Shown: positions 13,995 through 23,793 of the stretch, in pieces | Position numbering within the stretch: position 1 is the first letter of the stretch | How the letters are laid out: the number at the start of each line of letters is the position of its first letter | Source of the DNA: an uncultured Collinsella sp. | Lineage (GTDB): Bacteria; Actinomycetota; Coriobacteriia; Coriobacteriales; Coriobacteriaceae | Direction of reading: 5' to 3' | Assembly: GCA_900545445.1 (NCBI GenBank) | Contig: UQZH01000021.1 | Span: 1-30,778 of the forward strand | DNA: 30,778 bases | Position numbers and translations under genes: made by a program | The notes under the pieces: model-generated | What the model was told of the DNA's origin: nothing | The model's database searches: none | The model's input: only the letters and a program-made list of their open reading frames with translations

Positions 13995-15854
13995 CTACTC
14001 CTCGCCCTCGAGCTTCTCGCTCGCCTCGAGCCACGCCATCTCTAGCTCGTCCATGGCGGCGTGGGCCTCGTCAATCTTTGCCTGCTGCTCGCCAAGCACC
14101 GTGTAATTGGTGGGATCGACCTGGGCCATGGCGGCCTCGGCCTCCTCCACGCGAGCGCGCTGCGTCTCCATCTTGCGCTCGAGCGAGCTCACCTCGCGGC
14201 GGAGCTTCTGGCGTTCGGCGTTGGAAAGACCGTTGGGCTGCCCGCTCGTCTTAGGCTTTTCGGCCGCAACCGCTGCGGCACCGGTGTCGAACGTGCCGGT
14301 CTTGGCACTCGGCGCGCCCACGGGCTCGCCCTCGGCGGTGGCGTTGCACAGGCGCAGGTACTGGTCGACGCCGCCGGGCATATGCGTCAGATGGCCATCG
14401 AGCAGTGCCCACTGCTGGTCGGTCACGCGCTCCATCAAAAAGCGGTCGTGCGTCACCAGAATCAACGTGCCGGGCCAGCCATCGAGCAGGTCCTCGACAA
14501 TCGCGAGCATATCGGTATCCAGGTCGTTGCCCGGCTCGTCCAGGATAAGCACGTTGGGCTCGTCCAGGATTGTCAGCAGCAGCGACAGGCGACGGCGCTG
14601 GCCGCCCGAAAGGTCGCCGATGCGGCTCCAGAGCTGCTGCGTCGTAAAGCCCAGGCGCTCGCAAAGCTTCTCGGGAGAGGTCTCCTTGCCGTCGATGACG
14701 TAATACTTCTTATAGTTGCTGAGCACCTCGCGGATCGTGTCGCCCATGTAGGGCTCGAGCTCCTCGAGCTGCTGCGATAGCACGCCAAAACGTACCGTCT
14801 GGCCGATCTTCACGCGGCCGCGCAGGGGCGCGATCTTGCCCTGGATCACGTCGAGCAGCGTGGACTTGCCGGCACCGTTCTCACCCAAAAGACCATAGCG
14901 GTCGCCCGCGCCGATAAGCCAGGTCACGTCGGAGAGCACCTGCTTGGGCGCGCCGTCGGTATCCGCATAGCCGGCGTCCACGTCGATCACGTCGATGACC
15001 TGCTTGCCCAGGCGGCTCACCGCCAGGCGCTTGAGCTCCAGCTCGTCGCGCACGGGCGGCACGTCGGCGATGAGTTCGCGAGCGGCATCCACGCGAAACT
15101 TGGGCTTGGTGGAGCGCGCCTGGGCGCCACGGCTCAGCCACGCGAGCTCCTTGCGTGCTATGTTGCGACGACGCTCCTCGGTAACTGCGGCCATGCGGTC
15201 GCGCTCCACGCGCTGCAGGATGTATGCCGAGTAGCCGCCCTCGAAGGGATCGACCTGGCCGTCGTGGACCTCCCACATGCTGGTGCAGACCTCGTCCAAG
15301 AACCAGCGATCGTGCGTGACCACGAGCATGGCGCCCTGACCGCGCTGCCAGCGGGCCTTTAAGTGACGCGCGAGCCAGTTGATGGTGCGCATGTCCAGGT
15401 GGTTGGTGGGCTCGTCGAGCATGAGCACGTCGTAGTCGCCGATCAGCAGGCGCGCAAGGTCCACGCGACGGCGCTGACCGCCCGAAAGCTCGCCCACCGT
15501 GCCCTCCCAGGGCACATCGCTAATGAGACCGGCGAGGATCTGGCGCGTACGCGGACTCGAGGCCCACTCATACTCGGGCGTGTCGCCCACGACGGCATGA
15601 TGCACGGTATCGGTGTCGACAAGTTGGTCCTTTTGGCCGAGCAGACCGATCGTGGTGCCGCGGCGATGCGTCACGCGGCCATCGTCGGGCTCCAGCGTGC
15701 CGGCGAGCACGCTCAGCAGCGTCGACTTGCCGTCGCCGTTTTTACCGACAATACCAATGCGGTCGCCCTCGCCCACGCCGAGCGTCACGCTATCGAAAAT
15801 ATGCTTGGTGGGAAACTCTAGGCTGATGGAATCGCATCCCAAAAGAATCGCCAT
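13995..15854 (-). CDS. ABC-F family ATPase (Uup-like)
   Basis: 619 residues from the ATG at 15854, chosen for the aaggag site 8 bases upstream; the frame continues upstream but without family-like sequence. It has two ABC domains and no membrane segments. Domain 1 has Walker A GKNGDGKST (~38), signature LSGGQRRRVDLARLL and Walker B with DEPTNHLD. Domain 2 has GENGAGKST, LSGGQRRRLSLLL and DEPGNDLD, the last unusual with Gly for Thr. A linker follows domain 1, and the C-terminal ~110 residues form a charged coiled coil (LRREVSSLERKMETQRARVEEAE), as in Uup. ABC-F proteins act on ribosomes or, for Uup, affect DNA transposition/excision and ribosome assembly. An antibiotic-protection role cannot be excluded but the coiled coil favours Uup. 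Confidence 0.9.
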   Translation of the reverse strand: MAILLGCDSISLEFPTKHIFDSVTLGVGEGDRIGIVGKNGDGKSTLLSVLAGTLEPDDGRVTHRRGTTIGLLGQKDQLVDTDTVHHAVVGDTPEYEWASSPRTRQILAGLISDVPWEGTVGELSGGQRRRVDLARLLIGDYDVLMLDEPTNHLDMRTINWLARHLKARWQRGQGAMLVVTHDRWFLDEVCTSMWEVHDGQVDPFEGGYSAYILQRVERDRMAAVTEERRRNIARKELAWLSRGAQARSTKPKFRVDAARELIADVPPVRDELELKRLAVSRLGKQVIDVIDVDAGYADTDGAPKQVLSDVTWLIGAGDRYGLLGENGAGKSTLLDVIQGKIAPLRGRVKIGQTVRFGVLSQQLEELEPYMGDTIREVLSNYKKYYVIDGKETSPEKLCERLGFTTQQLWSRIGDLSGGQRRRLSLLLTILDEPNVLILDEPGNDLDTDMLAIVEDLLDGWPGTLILVTHDRFLMERVTDQQWALLDGHLTHMPGGVDQYLRLCNATAEGEPVGAPSAKTGTFDTGAAAVAAEKPKTSGQPNGLSNAERQKLRREVSSLERKMETQRARVEEAEAAMAQVDPTNYTVLGEQQAKIDEAHAAMDELEMAWLEASEKLEGEE

Positions 15855-15915
15855 ATGCCCTGCTCCTTCGTAGAAATTCAACGTTGTCCATGATAGCAGC
15901 GAGCCCCACCCCAAA

Positions 15916-15948
15916 CCACCACGAAGGTGCCTGTCCCCTTTGTGGTGG
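15916..15948 (+). repeat. 33-nt palindromic repeat, family 2, copy 2
   Basis: ccaccac...gtggtgg hairpin nearly identical to the reverse complement of 4835-4867. It lies between the pst operon terminator and the ABC-F start. Confidence 0.7.
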
Positions 15949-15967
15949 TCGCTTCGGTCGCAGAGCA

Positions 15968-16006
15968 AAAAGGCGGGCCATCTCCCGCAAGAGATGACCC
16001 GCCCCT
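15968..16006 (-). terminator. Intrinsic terminator of the pst operon
   Basis: On the minus strand the stem ggcgggtcatctc / gagatggcccgcc (one mismatch) is followed by ttttt, just after the pstB stop. It closes the operon before any phoU gene. Confidence 0.85.
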
Positions 16007-16059
16007 CCAATCAGTCCCGTGGCGACCGTGGCCGCCACGGGCCTCAAGCATGTCCCGGA

Positions 16060-16928
<869 letters not shown>

Positions 16929-16932
<4 letters not shown>

Positions 16933-17855
16933 TCGGCCGTCATCTTCCTTGCCAGTTGCTTGCCCACGATACGGGCAACTATGTTAAACAGCAGCACGCA
17001 GATCATCAGCAGTGCAGCGGTGCCCCAAACGATCTGCTGGGCCTCGGGGCTGCCCTCGCCGTAAATCTTGTAGATGTGCACGGCGAGCGACTCACCGGGG
17101 CGGAACACGTTCCAAGCGCAGGTGGGGCTCGACAGGTTAAAGCTCAAGAAGTTCAAACGCACCGGCGAGCTCATGCCCGAGGTAAAGAGCAGTGCCGCGG
17201 CCTCGCCAAACACGCGGCCGGCCGAAAGCACGATGCCGGTCACGATGGCAGGCATGGCCTCGGGGATCAGGATGTGCAGCGTGGCCTCCCAGCGGGTAAG
17301 GCCCATGGCCAGGCACGCATCGCGCTGGGCCTGCGGCACGTCCTCGAGCGCCTGCTGGATCACGCGCACCAGGATGGGAATGTTGAACATGGTGAGCGCG
17401 ACGGCGCCGGAGATGATGGAGTACTTCCAGCCCAGCTGCACCGAGAACACCAGGAAACCGAACATGCCGACAACGATGGAAGGCAGCGAGGACAGCGTCT
17501 CGATGGCGGTGGAAGCGATGTCGCGGATGGGACCGTTCGGCGCGTACTCAACCAAAAAGACCGCGCCGCCCAGGCTGATGGGCACCGAGATGATCAGGGT
17601 GATCAGCAGCAGATAGAACGAGTCAAACAGCTGGTAGAGCACGCCGCCCTGGGTTCCGTTGGCGCGCGCGGGCTGCGTGAGGAAGCCCGGCTGGAACAGC
17701 GTCGAGATACCCTCGAACAGGATATAGGCCACCATGGAGACGACGATGAGCATGACGATGGCGATGATTGCCGTCAGCACGCCCGTGGCGATGCGATCCT
17801 GCTTTTGGACGCGCCCGAGTCTCGCCTCGTCGATATGGATGCGCGTGCTAGCCAC
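16929..17855 (-). CDS. pstA: Phosphate ABC transporter permease PstA
   Basis: 308 residues from a GTG start that overlaps the pstC stop by eight bases. It has an N-terminal cytosolic tail, a first membrane helix (GVLTAIIAIVMLIVVSMVAYILF) and five further helices with the permease EAA-type loop around QALEDVPQAQRDACLAMGLTRWEATLHILIPEAMP. GAVFLVEYAP and SLPSIVVGMFGF are typical of PstA. It forms the inner-membrane channel with PstC. Confidence 0.95.
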
Positions 17856-18756
17856 GAGCCTTCGCCCCCTTGCGGCCGATAATGTGGATGATCAGGATGA
17901 AGATGAGGCTCATACCCATCAGCAGCAGACCGAGCGCCCACAGAACATCGTCCTGGGCCGAACCCTCGGCATAGACCGCCATGGACGTGGTGAGCGTGGT
18001 GGTGATGGTCGAGGCCGGCGACAGCAGCGACGTCGGCATGGCCTCAATACCGCCGATGACCATGCGCACGGCGAGCGTCTCGCCAAAGGCGCGCGTCATG
18101 CCAAGGATGACCGCAGTCATGAGCGACGGCATGGCGGACTTGAGCACCACGTGCCAGATGGTCTGCCAGCGGGTGTAGCCCAGCGCGAGCGAGCCCTGAC
18201 GGTAGCCGTCGGGCACGGCGCGCAGGCCATCGACCGAAAGGGTGGTCATCGTCGGCAGGATCATGACAGCCAGCACGATGGCGCCGGGCAGGATGCCCAG
18301 ACCCGTGCTCACGTGGAAAACGGACTTCATAAGTCCGACGACCACGTGAAAGCCAATCAGTCCAAAGACGACCGAGGGAATGCCGGTCAAAAGCTCAATA
18401 AGCGGCTGAAAGACCTTGGAACCAAATTTGGGTTGGATCTCGACCGCAAAGATGGCGGAGCCGATGGCGATGGGCAGCGCGATGAGCGTGGAGAGCACCA
18501 TGACCGCAAACGAGGTGACGATCAGGGGCAGAGCGCCGGTATAAGGCAGGCCGTTTTCGGCTGTGTTGGCCAGGTCCCACTTGGTACCGGTAAAGAACTC
18601 GACGACCGAGACGCCGTCCTTGAGAAAAGCCGAGAGGCCCTTTTGGGCGACCATGAAGATAAGCGCGGCAACGACAAGCGTCACGAGCGCTACGCACGCG
18701 CCCGTGACGCCTAGACCCACGTTCTCAAGGTCGCGCTTTGGCAGCTGTTTTGCCAT
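17848..18756 (-). CDS. pstC: Phosphate ABC transporter permease PstC
   Basis: 302 residues, ATG with ggaaagg upstream. It has six predicted membrane helices, the segments GSAIFAVEIQPKFGSKV and LLTGIPSVVFGLIGF, and the EAA-like loop DGLRAVPDGYRQGSLALGYTRWQTIWHVVLKSAMP, all standard for PstC. It begins 25 bases after the pstS stop and pairs with PstA. Confidence 0.95.
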   Translation of the reverse strand: MAKQLPKRDLENVGLGVTGACVALVTLVVAALIFMVAQKGLSAFLKDGVSVVEFFTGTKWDLANTAENGLPYTGALPLIVTSFAVMVLSTLIALPIAIGSAIFAVEIQPKFGSKVFQPLIELLTGIPSVVFGLIGFHVVVGLMKSVFHVSTGLGILPGAIVLAVMILPTMTTLSVDGLRAVPDGYRQGSLALGYTRWQTIWHVVLKSAMPSLMTAVILGMTRAFGETLAVRMVIGGIEAMPTSLLSPASTITTTLTTSMAVYAEGSAQDDVLWALGLLLMGMSLIFILIIHIIGRKGAKARG

Positions 18757-18781
18757 TGCAAACCTTTCCGGGGGCGATTAC

Positions 18782-19720
18782 TTATTTAGCAGAGACCTTG
18801 CCGCTGGCGTCCTTGACGACCTTCATGGCAGAGACGGGGATAAAGCCCTGCTCCTCGACGAGCTTGCCCTGGACGTCGTCGGAAAGCATGAACTCCAGGA
18901 AGGCCGTGGTGGCCTCGTCGGCGTCCTTGGAGCAGTACATGTGCTCGGTAGCCCAAATCTGGAAGGAGTCGTCGGTGACGTTTGCGCTCTTGGGCTCGAC
19001 GCCCTCGACCTTGATGGCGTTGAACTTGGAGTCATCGAAGTGCGAGAAGTCGAGGTAGGAGATGGCGTTATCGGTGCTGCCCATCTGAGTCTGGACGTCG
19101 CCGGACTTGTCGAGCTCGGCGTCGCCCTTAAAGTCGACTGCCTCGTCGCCAAAGACGGCAGCCTCGAAGGTGGCGCGGGTACCGGAACCGGCCTTGCGGT
19201 TGAGAACGACAATCTTGGCGTCGTCGCCGCCGACCTCCTTCCAGTTGGTGATCTGGCCGGAGAAGATGCCCTTGAGCTGCTCGAGGGACAGGTCGTCGAC
19301 CTTCACGTTCTTAGAGACGACGGGACCCATGCCCACGACGGCGACCTCGTGGTCGACGAGGTTCTTGACCTGGTCGGCCTCGAGCTTGGTCTCGGCGAAG
19401 ACGTCGGAGTTACCGATGGTGACGGTGCCGGCGGCAACAGCGGTCAGACCTTTGCCCGAACCGTTGCCCGAGCCGGAGACGGAGACGTCGGGGTTGGCAT
19501 CCATGAACTTCTCGGCAGCGGCCTCGACGAGAGCCTGGAACGAGGAGGCACCGTCGTAGGTCACCTCGCCGGAGACGGACTCGGCAGCAGCGGCGCTACC
19601 CTTGTCGGCGGCGTCGGATGCGCCTGCGCCGCCGCAGCCAACGAGACCGAGACCGACGATGCTGGCAAGACCACCAGCAAGGCCGAGGAACTGACGACGA
19701 GAATAAGCCTGATCGAGCAT
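18782..19720 (-). CDS. pstS: Phosphate-binding lipoprotein PstS, Tat-type signal
   Basis: 312 residues from the ATG at 19720, chosen for aaaggaag upstream. The N-terminus SRRQFLGLAGG is a twin-arginine motif, followed by a hydrophobic stretch and the lipobox LVGC with C29. The mature protein has VSGSGNGSGKGLTAVAAG and KAGSGTRATFE, the phosphate-binding loops of the PstS family, and VVGMGPVVSKNV. It captures phosphate outside the cell for PstCAB. A Tat signal on PstS means export of a folded protein. No clear Pho box was seen upstream; a 63-nt hairpin repeat lies at 19927-19989. Confidence 0.93.
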   Translation of the reverse strand: MLDQAYSRRQFLGLAGGLASIVGLGLVGCGGAGASDAADKGSAAAAESVSGEVTYDGASSFQALVEAAAEKFMDANPDVSVSGSGNGSGKGLTAVAAGTVTIGNSDVFAETKLEADQVKNLVDHEVAVVGMGPVVSKNVKVDDLSLEQLKGIFSGQITNWKEVGGDDAKIVVLNRKAGSGTRATFEAAVFGDEAVDFKGDAELDKSGDVQTQMGSTDNAISYLDFSHFDDSKFNAIKVEGVEPKSANVTDDSFQIWATEHMYCSKDADEATTAFLEFMLSDDVQGKLVEEQGFIPVSAMKVVKDASGKVSAK

Positions 19721-19926
19721 GATCTTCCTTTCATACATGCAACTCGCGGGCACCCTGCCCGCTTTGCTGTTTGGAAAGATACGACCCCGACCGGGCAGCA
19801 CCCGCGCCAACTGCGGTTTCTTACGGGCATTTGATAAACCCTTACCGCAAGCGCGGCAGGGCTTTACAAACGAATAACAATCCCGCTGACATGCATGGCC
19901 CGCCTTTTACACCAATAAAAACAAAG

Positions 19927-19989
19927 TTGCGGTGAAATAGTTCCTGTTTGGCCATCAAAAGGCCCATTCTAGGAACTATTCCACCGCAA
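19927..19989. repeat. 63-nt hairpin repeat, family 1, copy C
   Basis: Outer arms begin ttgcggtg and end caccgcaa, with an inner ggcc/ggcc hairpin. Compared with copies A (23200-23262) and B (26765-26827), the arm bases gggac/tccct are replaced by gttcc/ggaac so that pairing is kept. Length is exactly 63 as in the others. It lies between pstS and the M20 gene 3' end. Confidence 0.8.
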
Positions 19990-20013
19990 CTTAGATTAGG
20001 AAACCGCGTAACC

Positions 20014-21450
20014 TTAAAGCTCAAGTTCGTTGAGGCGCAGGATGGCCACGATGTAAATCTTGAGCGCTTGCTTGAGCTGCTCCTCGTTGGCGCACTCGTT
20101 GGGGCCGTGCATCTGGCCGCCCCATGCGGGCAGCTCCAGGCCGGTCTCCTCGGGGCCAAACGAGACGGCGCGGGCAAAGTTGCGCGCGTACGTGCCGCCG
20201 CCCATGGCAAAGGGCTCGGCATGCTTGCCCGTAAACTCGTTATAGGTATCGATAAGCGCCTTCACGGCCGGATCGTCGGCAGAGACCGAGAACGGCAACT
20301 TTGCACGACCCACACGGCACGTCACGCCAAAGCGGTCCACGAGCGGCTCGAGTTGCTCGCAGATGGTATCGGCACTGGTGCTATCGGGGAAACGCACGTC
20401 AATGACCTGCTCGATGTGGCCATCCGCCACACGGATGACGCCGGGGTTGCAGGTGAGCGGGCCAAACGCGGGGCTCGTCGCGTCGATGCCCAGGCCGCGG
20501 CCATAGGCGTCCGCATGCACAAAAGCCAAAAACTTGACAAACTCGTGCTCTGCAGGCGTCAGCAGGCGCTCGCCACGGGCACCAAACGCGTCCTCGGCCT
20601 CGCGCAGATACGCCACGATAAGGCCGACGGCATTGATCGTTCCCTCGGGCATCGAGGCGTGACCGCCAATACCGCGGGCAAAAATCTGCGCATGCCCGTT
20701 ATCGAGCGTCGTGATCTCCAGGCGGTCGGCGTTCTCGACCGGTGCCGGCAGCTCATCGGCGGCAATCGCGAGTTCGCAGATAGACTGCGACGGAATGGCG
20801 TTGCTCGCCTCGGCACCGCTCCAGGACACGATGCGCCCGCCGTCGATCTTGGGGCTCACAAACGTCGCCCCAAACTGGCCCTTCTCGGCATTGCAAACCG
20901 GGAACTCGGCATCGGGCGTAAACAGAAAGTCGGGGTCTGCGTGGTTCTCCAGATAATGGTGAACGTCGGACATGCCCACTTCCTCATCGCAGCCCAGCAG
21001 CGCACGGAAGGTATAGCGCGGCACAATGCCGTGCCTGAGCAGATAAGCACCAGCGTAGAGCGACAGCACCGCCGGACCCTTGTCGTCGATCACGCCACGG
21101 CCGAGCAGCCAGCCCTCGCGGCGCTCCATCGCAAACGGGTCGGTGTTCCAACCGGGGCCAGCGGGTACCACGTCCACATGGCAGATGGTCGCGAGCTGCT
21201 TATCGCCGCGGCCCGGAATATCGGCGATTCCCACAAAGCCCTCGTCATCGCTCGTCTGGTAGCCGAGCTTCTGCGCGATGCCGAGCGCGCAATCGAGTGC
21301 GTCACGGACCGGGCGGCCAAACGGCGCGCCGGGCTCCGCATCGGCAGCAACGGCCACGGACGGATAGCTCACCAGCTGCTCGATATCGGCGACGACATCC
21401 TCCCAGACCTCGTCGACATACTCGGCGACGCTCTGCTCCACCTGATTCAT
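20014..21450 (-). CDS. M20-family dipeptidase (Sapep/PepV-like)
   Basis: 478 residues from the ATG at 21450, preceded by a near-perfect aaggaggt. Metal ligands appear in ICHVDVVPAG (H91; D93 assists), GVIDDKGP (D122), GCDEEVG (E155/E156) and FTPDAEFPV (D180); the late His is in GQMHGPNE. WNTDPF and GRGVIDDKGP are typical of the Sapep/PepV branch, which cleaves dipeptides with two Zn or Mn ions. The dimerisation/lid domain lies in the middle. It is a cytosolic peptide-nutrition enzyme and is complete, unlike the M20 remnant at 2294. Confidence 0.92.
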   Translation of the reverse strand: MNQVEQSVAEYVDEVWEDVVADIEQLVSYPSVAVAADAEPGAPFGRPVRDALDCALGIAQKLGYQTSDDEGFVGIADIPGRGDKQLATICHVDVVPAGPGWNTDPFAMERREGWLLGRGVIDDKGPAVLSLYAGAYLLRHGIVPRYTFRALLGCDEEVGMSDVHHYLENHADPDFLFTPDAEFPVCNAEKGQFGATFVSPKIDGGRIVSWSGAEASNAIPSQSICELAIAADELPAPVENADRLEITTLDNGHAQIFARGIGGHASMPEGTINAVGLIVAYLREAEDAFGARGERLLTPAEHEFVKFLAFVHADAYGRGLGIDATSPAFGPLTCNPGVIRVADGHIEQVIDVRFPDSTSADTICEQLEPLVDRFGVTCRVGRAKLPFSVSADDPAVKALIDTYNEFTGKHAEPFAMGGGTYARNFARAVSFGPEETGLELPAWGGQMHGPNECANEEQLKQALKIYIVAILRLNELEL

Positions 21451-21504
21451 GGACGACCTCCTTAGCAATGAGCGACGGGCACGCCCGTCCCTCACATCAC
21501 GTCA

Positions 21505-22167
21505 TTAGATAGCGAAAAGTTTAGCAAGCTCGGCCACCGAGTGCACCACCGCATCGGCACCCGCAGCCTCGTGCTCGCCCGGCGCCGCCGCGCCCGAATA
21601 GATGCCAATGCACGGCACGCCCATCGCGTGCGCGCCCTCCACATCGTTAAAGCGATCGCCGATCATCACGGTATCGTCGGCCGTCGCACCGAGCGCCGCC
21701 AGGGCATCGCGGACCGAATCGGCCTTGGTCTCGCGTCCCTGCGGCGGATTCATGCCAACCACCGACTCAAACTGAGAAAGCTCGAGCTCACGCACCATGT
21801 CGATACACTTTGCCTCCATGCGCGACGTCGCCACGGCCATACGCTTGCCTTGGGCGACCAACCCATCCAGCAGCTCGGGGATCCCATCGAACACGGGGTA
21901 CTCCTCCGGCCCCAGCTCATCAAAAAATGCGCGGTACTCGTCGGCCACCACAAGCGACTCCTCGCGCGAAAAGCCGTAAAAGTCGTGAAAGCTCTTCCAC
22001 AGGGGCGGCCCGATCATACGGCGCAGATCACCCATCTGCGCCTCCGAAAACCCGCGCGCAGCCAGCGTCTTGCGCGTCGAGGTCATCACCGCCCGGCCCG
22101 TATCTGCCACTGTGCCGTCAAAATCAAACAACACGACCGGCCGTTTGCCTATCTCCAACGCCTCCAT
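21505..22167 (-). CDS. HAD hydrolase, phosphoglycolate phosphatase-like
   Basis: 220 residues from the ATG at 22167, best spaced from agagga; ATGs at 22173 and 22200 are alternatives. VVLFDFDGTVADT is motif I, VATSRMEAK motif II, and MIGDRFNDVEGAHAMGVPCIGI motifs III/IV. The alpha-helical C1 cap (LAARGFSEAQMGDLRRMIGPPLWKSF) places it with Gph/PGMB-like phosphatases. It could detoxify 2-phosphoglycolate or act on nucleotides or sugar phosphates. It lies 54 bases upstream of the M20 dipeptidase start on the same strand and may be co-transcribed with it. Confidence 0.88.
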   Translation of the reverse strand: MEALEIGKRPVVLFDFDGTVADTGRAVMTSTRKTLAARGFSEAQMGDLRRMIGPPLWKSFHDFYGFSREESLVVADEYRAFFDELGPEEYPVFDGIPELLDGLVAQGKRMAVATSRMEAKCIDMVRELELSQFESVVGMNPPQGRETKADSVRDALAALGATADDTVMIGDRFNDVEGAHAMGVPCIGIYSGAAAPGEHEAAGADAVVHSVAELAKLFAI

Positions 22168-22323
22168 CGGCATTCCTCTTCCCCAGTTGACGATTTCCAC
22201 ACCGATACTTCAAACTGTTGACTATTCAACAATTGAACCTAGCAATGTGGAACGACTCTACTATACTTGTCGCACTTTGCTCTCAGAAGGCGGCGCGCAA
22301 GCGTCCCAACGAAAGGTGCAATT

Positions 22324-23184
22324 ATGTCTTTTGCCATCATAACCGACTCCACGTCGGACATCTCCCCCGCCCGCGCCCAAGAGCTCGGCATTTACGTGAT
22401 TCCGCTGCATGTGATTATCGAGGGCGAGGACCTGCTCGACCAGGTGCAGATTACCGCCGAGGAATACGTCGCGCGCATGGCCGGCTCCGAGCAGCTGCCG
22501 CACACCTCGCAGCCGAGCGCCGGCGAGTTCAAGGCACTCTTTGACCGCGTGCTCGCCGACGGCCACGACAGCGCCATCTTTATCTCGCTGTGCAGCGAGT
22601 GGTCCGCCTGCTATGCCAACGCCAGCCTGACGGCCGAAACGCACGAGCTCGACGTTCGCTGCATCGACTCGCGCACCGGCTCGGGTGCCGAAGGCCTGCT
22701 GGTGGAGTACGCGCTGGCCATGCGCGAGGACGGCCGCAGCCTGGACGAGACCGAGACGCAGATCCGAGCGACGCTGCCCGACGCCCACCTGCTGCTGATT
22801 CCCCGCACGCTCGAGAACCTCGTTAAGAACGGCCGCGCGCCCAAACTCGCCGGCCAGCTCACGCAGATGCTCAACATTCGCCTGGCCGTTTCGCCGGAGT
22901 GGAAATCGGGCGAGATCAAGGCCATCAAAAAGGGCCGCGGCGCCAAGCGCATCGTCGCCAACACCATGGCCGATTGCCTCGCATTTTTGGCCGAGCATCC
23001 GGGCTCCAGCGTGCGCGTACTCACGACCGGCGCCGCCGAGGAGCAGGAGCTCGTCAGCCAAGCGCTCACAGGCCAGGACTACGCGGACGCCGGCACCGGC
23101 CCCATCGGCTGCACCATCGCCACCCACGTAGGCGTCGACGCCATCGCCATCAGCTACTGCCCCCGCTACCAGCCCATCCACTAG
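22324..23184 (+). CDS. DegV family fatty-acid-binding protein
   Basis: 286 residues from the ATG at 22324 (MSFAIITDSTSDIS), with aaaggtg upstream. IITDSTSDI, YVIPLHVII, TSQPSAGEF and IDSRTGSGAEGLLVEYAL are diagnostic of DegV; the conserved TSQPS loop and Ser bind the fatty-acid carboxylate. The C-terminal half has NIRLAVSPEWKSGEIKAIKKGRGAKR. DegV/FakB-type proteins present fatty acids to the kinase FakA for phospholipid synthesis; no FakA is in the window. A hairpin repeat begins 15 bases after the stop. Confidence 0.93.
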   Translation: MSFAIITDSTSDISPARAQELGIYVIPLHVIIEGEDLLDQVQITAEEYVARMAGSEQLPHTSQPSAGEFKALFDRVLADGHDSAIFISLCSEWSACYANASLTAETHELDVRCIDSRTGSGAEGLLVEYALAMREDGRSLDETETQIRATLPDAHLLLIPRTLENLVKNGRAPKLAGQLTQMLNIRLAVSPEWKSGEIKAIKKGRGAKRIVANTMADCLAFLAEHPGSSVRVLTTGAAEEQELVSQALTGQDYADAGTGPIGCTIATHVGVDAIAISYCPRYQPIH

Positions 23185-23199
23185 GGGCACCTTTACCAC

Positions 23200-23262
23200 T
23201 TGCGGTGGAATAGGGACTGTTTTTTGGCGTATGGCCACAAATCAATCCCTATTTCACCGCAA
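23200..23262. repeat. 63-nt hairpin repeat, family 1, copy A (left flank of helicase island)
   Basis: ttgcggtggaatagggactg and its near-complement caatccctatttcaccgcaa enclose an inner ttggc/gccacaa hairpin. About 30 bases on the left side, from accacttgcgg, are identical to copy B at 26765-26827 downstream of the helicase gene. Confidence 0.85.
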
Positions 23263-23353
23263 CTTCTTTTGCTGAGCCATCCATATACAAGATATGCTGA
23301 CGATCGGCGCATTCCCAGCTGTTTAGGGGAGCTTCGACTAGCCCCTAGCGGTA

Positions 23354-23584
23354 CCCGGTGGGCAAAAAATGGCAAATATGAGTACTGTCATAAATTTAGT
23401 AACAGCAAAATTTCGCTGAAATTGCCCGCTCCCACCGATTTCAAGCTCCATAAAGCCCCGAATCGTCGTGTTTAGGGGGGGGGTGAATATACTAAAACTC
23501 AGTCAATTGGTCTTAGATACTTCTCAAATGATATGAGACTAACCGGGCAACAGTACTCATATTTGCCATTTTTTGCCCACCGGG
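23354..23584. mobile_element. 231-bp element with perfect 35-bp terminal inverted repeats (MITE-like)
   Basis: Bases 23354-23388 (starting cccggtgggcaaaaaatggc) and 23550-23584 are exact reverse complements over 35 bases. The 161-base interior is AT-rich, has a run of nine G at 23475-23483, and contains no ORF. I saw no clear target-site duplication. A non-autonomous transposon or a large regulatory cruciform are both possible. The right arm ends 209 bases before the helicase start. Confidence 0.6.
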
Positions 23585-23793
23585 TCTGAATGAGGTCCGC
23601 TCTTTACGCCTCCGGCTACCCATATGACCGCAAACCCTGATTATCAAGGGCCGTCGCGCGCCTTGGCATCGACCGAAAGCCGCTCGCAGAATAATCCCTT
23701 GCCATTAGCAAACTTGAATCGAAATTACATATCCCAAAAAGCCGTAATGCCGTACCCTCGTCTCAACAACTCCAATACAAGGACGGCATTCAA
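23585..23793. other. Upstream region of the helicase gene
   Basis: No gene. It is moderately AT-rich. No promoter stands out clearly; aaggacgg about 10 bases before the helicase ATG is a plausible ribosome site. Confidence 0.35.

Noticed and set aside
18563..19834. 423-residue plus-strand open frame
   Set aside because: Antisense to pstS and part of pstC; low-complexity Gly/Asp/Leu composition and no domain.
19948..21465. 505-residue plus-strand open frame
   Set aside because: Antisense to the M20 dipeptidase. Arg/His-rich, typical of a shadow frame in high-GC DNA.
22261..23238. 325-residue minus-strand open frame
   Set aside because: Antisense to the DegV gene, which has full family motifs.
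23475..23483. Run of nine G as a phase-variation tract
   Set aside because: It lies inside a non-coding element and not in a recognisable promoter spacer or ORF.
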